From Liolophura sinensis (Eukaryota; Mollusca; Polyplacophora; Chitonida; Chitonidae): a stretch of 64,000 nucleotides of DNA. Positions 58,686 to 64,000 of this stretch are shown piece after piece (the stretch's first letter is position 1; the number at the start of each line of letters is the position of its first letter). Position numbers and translations under genes: made by a program. The stretch covers positions 24,811,953 to 24,875,952 of the forward strand of contig NC_088307.1 in assembly GCF_032854445.1 (NCBI RefSeq). The letters run 5' to 3'. The notes under the pieces are model-generated. The model ran no database searches. It was not told the origin of the DNA and saw only the letters and a program-made list of their open reading frames with translations.

Positions 58686-60549
58686 AATTATCTGTCAACC
58701 ATTTCACGACCCGGGTCACCAAACGATGCCTGTGTTTTTTCAATGAATAGTTTATATAATCTGTTTGGTTTGAGTCTTGAGTTAGAATTTCCAGACAGGC
58801 ATACGGGTATACTTGCCTGATACATCCCACACCAGTGCGTTTTCCTAAACAAGTCGGCCTGGTTCCGCTGTCAACTTTTTCAACGTGCTTAAAACCACTT
58901 CATAATTGGCTTGATTTCTATGGGAAAAGGCTTGTGTGGTATGTAGTTGACACATGGTAGCACTTGAGTGCTTATAAAAGCCCTCTACACGGAGAAATTA
59001 CATTGCAATAACCCGGTGCCAGACTGAGTAGTCATCTAACAATTTGTAACACTCATTGTAGACTTAAACATATATGTGTGTGTGTGCGTGTGTGTGTGTG
59101 CGTTTCTGACAACATGAAGAGGGCAAGGTGTTTATAAATAATGGAAACAAGTCTCTGGCGTTACATATTAAGGGGTAGTTTTTAACCAGATGTATTTACA
59201 TGTATTATTTTCGATATTGTGTATTAGATGTCACAACACAAAGCATAAGGCACGCAGATGGCATGAGTATACTGTTACATTGAGTGTTGCATACGGGTTA
59301 GCTACGGAAGACTGTGTTTTGAAATACGGCGGGGGTTGGGGGGGGGGAGGAATCTCAACCATTAGCGTTGAATCCAAAAAGAGAAAATTTTTGTTTTTTG
59401 TATTATTTGAAAATTTGTTGTAGTCGTATCACTCGTATCTGTAAGTGATACCTAGAGTGGTAATTGTTTACACTGTGACTGCTTCCACGAACAACTGTTT
59501 AACCATTGCAATTCAAATGCCAGTGTTAATAAAATCACGTTTCAAAAAGGTGACATTTATAACCTTGTATTTTTTAGCTTTCATGTTGCCTGCAGAAACA
59601 TAAAAACCTGAAAAATCTGATGATATTGCAGTTTGGTGAACACTAAATAGGTTATTTTTTCAGCCTGGTAGTATAAATCAGCCCTGTCTAGCTTGTCTTT
59701 ATCGTGAAATCGACCCGTCTTGGCAGGCCTCTTGTGGGCTATTTGAAAAGAAAACTTGTCCAACGAACTTAAACAATCGTCGTGTTCTCAGCAGACGTCT
59801 AGGGTGAGACGAAACATGTTAAAACCTTTGAACACCTGGGGTTTTATCGCTCATTTCTTGAAGCCACACCAGCGGTGATCTGAGATAAGCAATGTTTGAT
59901 TTCATCATCTGACAATCTTTTAGCCATATAGGCGTATTGCTTGTGGATGTTACGTAACTGAGAAAGCAAGACTGTTTCCTGCGTAATACGTGCCATAGTG
60001 AGGGGGGGGGGGGGGTCAAATACTGGTTTATAAAGAAAGCCCTTTGATTAATCAAAAGTTGGGTTAAAACATCAGTATACGCACTTGATAAAACTCCAGC
60101 TTATTTGGTTGTCAAATCCGGTACCACTAAAAAAACAAAAAACAAAAAAAGAGCTTGGTCACTTCGACCGAAGAGATGTTGGAATAGACTGGAAGTTAAT
60201 TCCAAAATTTGTTTTCAAAAAGGCTGGGACCATGTTAAAAAAAATGGTCGCCGTGCAACAAATACGAGTCTTTATACCATTGATTTCATTATTTCATTCT
60301 AGTAGGAAACATCTTTGCACCAATATTATTTTTTCATCTTATTTTTTAATGTTGTGCATTTGAGACTTGCTCTCAGAACTCTTTCTCGTTTTGTGCAGTT
60401 TACTATAAGCGGCTAATTTGTGTGTGCGTGTATGCGTACTTGCCTTCGCTTTCAACACACTTTTGGCCGTGCATTTAGGTGTCACAATGTAGCAGACTTA
60501 ATTATATATACTTATTTATGCTGCCTCACAGTAATACCATACCATCACA

Positions 60550-60850
60550 TTTCCTCATATTTACTCGTTCATTTATTTGACTAAGTTTTTTACGCCTTAT
60601 TTCATTTTTAGGCCGCAGGCTGCATTATAGGGTGGGGGTGAGGTGGGGTGGGTTGGGTTGGGGCGGGGTGGGGTAGGGGTGAGTTGGGGTGGGGGACCGG
60701 AGAGAGCTCGGGAAAACACACGGTCCTCCACAGGTTGCGGCAGACCTTCCCACGCACGGTCGGAGAGGACGCTAGCATGAGCTGGATTTGAACTCACAGC
60801 GACCGCATTGAGGAGAGGTTCCTGTGCCATTGCTTCTCGCTGGTACGCTA
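60550..60850 (-). mobile_element. SINE copy with internal G-rich expansion
   Basis: The tail region (TTTATTTGACTAAGTTTTTT), body, box B region (GATTTGAACTCACAGCGACC) and part of the head are present. The middle (about 60625-60700) is replaced by an expansion of GGGGTGGGGT-type repeats. Confidence 0.85.
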
Positions 60851-62574
60851 ATAACCTCGACCAAGTAGGAGCTCTTTATTCTTTTATGTATAGACATGAG
60901 AAACCTCTCTATTATCGGTAATACAAGTACTCAGTTGCCTGACAGTATTCCTTGGTTGTTCACTCTTTTAATTGTACACTAATTATTTTCTTTTATGATC
61001 TGTTTATTCAAATACCTCATGTCATTGGTCTTCATCGGAAACGCCTTATAACTGTACTTTGCTGAGCTAGGTGCATTATTGTCTTTTCACGCATTATCAC
61101 GCGAGATTTGTAATATTAGAGCATAGACTGTAAAAGAGAATTTGCGCGTCACGTGGTCTGTCTGGCCGAGAAAAGCCAATAGTGCACCTTAGTGACATTG
61201 CTAACCTCTAAGTTGAAGCAAGTATCATTCCGGATAGTTTACATTCGTCTGTGGTAACACATATGTGGCAATAGTGGAAACAGTATGTTGCCGCCACTTC
61301 TGGGGCTACAGAAAACACCCTTTTGTTTACAGGGCACTGTATTAAATGCCGACCAGTGAGCAAAACTGACCATCTGGATCCCGGGGAAGCTCCCCCAGTG
61401 CCCTGAACAGTTTACCATCGTTTAGTCAAAACACATGTGTCAATGCTTACATACGAGATTTTGTGTGGAAGAATCTGGAAGGCATTTGATAAGGCGTATA
61501 AAGTTTTTTTTATGTAGCCTGTATATCTCTATCAGCCGACGAGGGCTTGTTTATGTTAATTTGCTCGACGCCTTTTTTACAAAGTGCATTCAAAGCCTTG
61601 AGCCAGAGTACGTGTCTAAATGTTTCGAATCTGAAGCGATTAAAGCGTATACGATGGAGGGTTCTTCTTTTACTGAAGTTTATGTGAACCGAAAATTTTG
61701 CAAAACGGCGCCATTTGATTGGTTATCCCGCTGTGACATTAATTGCGACGACCACTTGAGGATGGGACGTAGCATGTGGGTCGCCATGGGAGGTGTCGAT
61801 GTTTTTATCCATTAAATTATCATTTTTATGGCTGAAATGTGAATTTCAAAGGCCGCTTATCTTTACATCTGTTCCAAATGACCAAATTCTCTTCACCCGA
61901 TGAAAAAGCCATGAGTTTGAATATGTACATTCCTGACAAGTGAATATTTACAGACGGACAGACACACAGAGGAAAATTACAATGTGACAACAAGGTCTGG
62001 GAACAAAGTTCCTAAATATAATTGACTACAGCATAGAGAGTAAAACCAGAGCAGTGACAACTGTGTGAATAATTGGCATATAGTCACAAGTATTACCGGT
62101 GAAATCAGGCCTCTTGGCAATTTACCCCAGTTAGTATTTTATTCCAATTGTTCAAGTATATGTATAAAAATCGCCCCATAGCTCCATGACTTCAATTAGA
62201 ATTAGGTAAAACACGCAGTTGTGTTCTATAGTTGCAATGTATTAGACGTCACTCATCTAAAATTTCCCAAAATGCTGTGCTGTCTTAACAGTTTCACCAA
62301 AGGAAAAAAACAATTAGTTGATTATTAATAAGTTTTCGTATCATGGATTACAGATCTAATTAAATATAACACAGAAGACACTCTAGACCGAGAGCTCAAA
62401 GATACGCCAACGTCGTACTTGGCTATGAAGAATCATTAAAAATCCTGGATCCAAAATCTATTGAATGTGCACAAAATGTGCTCCTGATTCGTGCTTAACA
62501 CCTTTGCGACACCATGCAGGCAATGCTGAACAACTGTTTAAAGTATTCCCGGATCCGGTACCAGACTGAGTATT

Positions 62575-63370
62575 GCAACTGGTGGCTGTATCAAAGTCAG
62601 GCAGTGTGCAAAGATTCATCAAGATCGGGATACAAATACGGATCAGCACCAAAATGTAGTGGATTGATGCTTGTATCAAAGCCAAGCAGTGTACAAAGAT
62701 TCACCAAGATTGGGATACATATACGGATCAGCACCAAAATGTAGTGGATTGATGCTTGTGTCAAGGACAAGCAGTGTACAAAGATTCATCAAGATCGGGA
62801 TACATATACGGATCAGCACCAAAATGTAGTGGATTGATGCTTGTGTCAAGGACAAGCAATGTACAAAGATTCATTAAGATCGGGATACATATACGGATCA
62901 GCACCAAAATGTAGTGGATTGATGCTTGTGTCAAAACCAAGCAGTGTACAAAGATTCATCAAGATCGGGATACATATACGGATCAGCACCAAAATGTAGT
63001 GTATTGATGCTTGTGTCAAAACCAAGCAGTGTACAAAGATTCATCAAGATCGGGATACATATACGGATCAGCAACAAAATGTAGTGGATTGATGCTTGTG
63101 TCAAGGACAAGCAATGTACAAAGATTCATTAAGATCGGGATACATATACGGATCAGCACCAAAATGTAGTGGATTGATGCTTGTGTCAAGGACAAGCAGT
63201 GTACAAAGATTCATCAAGATCGGGATACATATACGGATCAGCACCAAAATGTAGTGTATTGATGCTTGTATCAAAGCCAAGCAGTGTACAAAGATTCATT
63301 AAGATCGGGATACATATACGGATCAGCACCAAAATGTAGTGGATTGATGCTTGTGTCAAGGACAAGTTGA
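62575..63370. repeat. 85-bp minisatellite
   Basis: About nine copies of a unit containing AAGATTCATCAAGATCGGGA, TACATATACGGATCAGCACC, AAAATGTAGTGGATTGATGC and TTGTGTCAAGGACAAGCAGT. Spacing is 85 bp (for example GATCAGCACC at 62726, 62811 and 62896). Variants alternate AAGGACAAG with AAAACCAAG or AAAGCCAAG. Confidence 0.97.
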
Positions 63371-63425
63371 ACATAGTGTTTCATCGGAACCAGTGCATAA
63401 GTTCTTTGCGACATGCAGCAGTGGT

Positions 63426-63522
63426 GAAGTCTGGTTTGCAAAAAACTGAAGTCTGGTTTGCAAAAAACCTGAAGTCTGGTTTGCAAAAAACCTAAAGTCC
63501 GGTTTGCAAAAAACCTGAAATC
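63426..63522. repeat. 23-bp direct repeats
   Basis: Four to five copies of GAAGTCTGGTTTGCAAAAAA followed by CCT, next to the 85-bp array. Confidence 0.93.
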
Positions 63523-63622
63523 TGAATTCATTCCCGGGTCACAAAGTTTAATGGATTGATGTTTGGCCCAAAGCCAAGAGATGCACAAAACTCATCGTTA
63601 GTTTTTCCCGTTAAGTTGCTAA

Positions 63623-63765
63623 ATGACAGATAGACAGACAGAGATACAGATAGACAGACATAGAGACAAACAGATAGCCAGACAGAGATACAGAGAGACA
63701 GACAGAGAGACAGACAAAACAGACAGACAGTCAAAACAGACAAACAGACAGACAAATAAACGCCG
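63623..63765. repeat. (AGAC)n-type microsatellite
   Basis: Imperfect AGACAGACAGAGATACAGAT runs ending AAACAGACAGACAAATAAAC. Confidence 0.95.
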
Positions 63766-63857
63766 GCGCGCTTGCGGAGGTAATTTAAAACCCAGCAGAG
63801 CCCTCGTTTGCCAAGTTGTCAAACTGATTACACCCTGCAGACGATAGTTCGAGACCA

Positions 63858-63960
63858 CAGAGCTCGTGCGTTCGAATCCAGTTCTCGCTGGTTCTATTAC
63901 GGTTCTTAAGTCAGAAGATTTGCAAGGCACGGTAGCTATCCCCGAAGGATGATGGGTTTC
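63858..63960 (+). mobile_element. tRNA-derived SINE piece, third family
   Basis: CTCGTGCGTTCGAATCCAGT (box B) followed by GATGGGTTTCTTCAAACCC. It resembles the element at 6408-6627 and may continue beyond the window. Confidence 0.45.
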
Positions 63961-64000
63961 TTCAAACCCTTTAACGTGACTGACGTCATATATTACTACA

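Larger units (their letters stand above)
49600..64000. other. Stretch right of EGFL7 without a confirmed gene
   Basis: Dominated by tandem arrays (51165, 53435, 54935, 55611, 62575, 63426, 63623), SINE remains (49826, 60550), tRNA-like fragments (56590-56690 and 58600-58685, both minus) and a perfect-looking hairpin (57716-57795). The EGFL7 promoter and signal-peptide exon are probably in here but could not be placed. The open frames at 56362-56697 and 61435-61815 show no recognised domain. Confidence 0.5.

Noticed and set aside
61435-61815. 126-codon open frame on the plus strand
   Set aside because: No recognisable domain, no nearby exon and no clear promoter. It remains the longest non-repeat open frame without explanation, so a protein search would be worthwhile, but I cannot support a gene.

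Overview
The window is eukaryotic nuclear DNA: AT-rich, with short exons bounded by GT/AG introns, tRNA-derived SINEs, small DNA transposons and many minisatellites. The SINE families (one ending in an AATAAATAAA tail after GTATAAGTGAAATATTC, another with a GAGTGAGTG end) are types I associate with molluscs and other lophotrochozoans. Together with animal-specific EGFL7 and Polycomb-like genes this suggests a marine lophotrochozoan, probably a mollusc. That assignment is inference.

Three genes can be reconstructed. (1) HYPK, plus strand, 7196-9564: three exons, 119 aa, the NatA/ribosome-associated huntingtin-interacting protein K. (2) A Polycomb-like PRC2 accessory protein (MTF2/PHF19/PHF1 family), minus strand, coding 30385 down to 13867: 14 coding exons, about 627 aa, with Tudor, PHD1, PHD2, an extended-homology winged helix and a C-terminal chromo-like domain. 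Its untranslated first exon lies near 32849-32950 beside ETS- and YY1-like promoter motifs. (3) EGFL7, minus strand, 48603 down to about 42135: EMI domain, EGF, calcium-binding EGF and a coiled-coil tail; the signal-peptide exon and possibly the last exon were not found. Fragments of other genes are a signal-peptide first exon on the minus strand (3243-3174), a possible terminal exon at the left edge (110-250, plus) and a weak cysteine-rich plus-strand exon candidate (49342-49591).

The rest is intron or intergenic DNA filled with repeats. At least fifteen copies of one SINE family occur, in three size classes: about 150 bp without a tRNA head, about 245 bp with the head, and about 390 bp with an extra central module. 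Other repeats are a second SINE family, a CACTA-like MITE with a SINE nested in it, a hAT-like MITE, and more than ten tandem arrays.

The most unusual observation is in the Polycomb-like gene. Three separate intronic minisatellites are built from the gene's own exon-intron boundaries. One repeats the 3' splice site of the exon at 20381 about 35 times, one repeats the 5' splice site of the PHD1 exon at 27325 about 17 times, and one repeats the 3' splice site of the exon at 18868. The basic units are 45, 42 and about 39 bp, all multiples of three, and the copies nearest the exons keep the reading frame open. Use of a neighbouring copy would therefore insert peptide repeats into or next to the PHD fingers rather than destroy the frame. 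I know of no described system of this kind.
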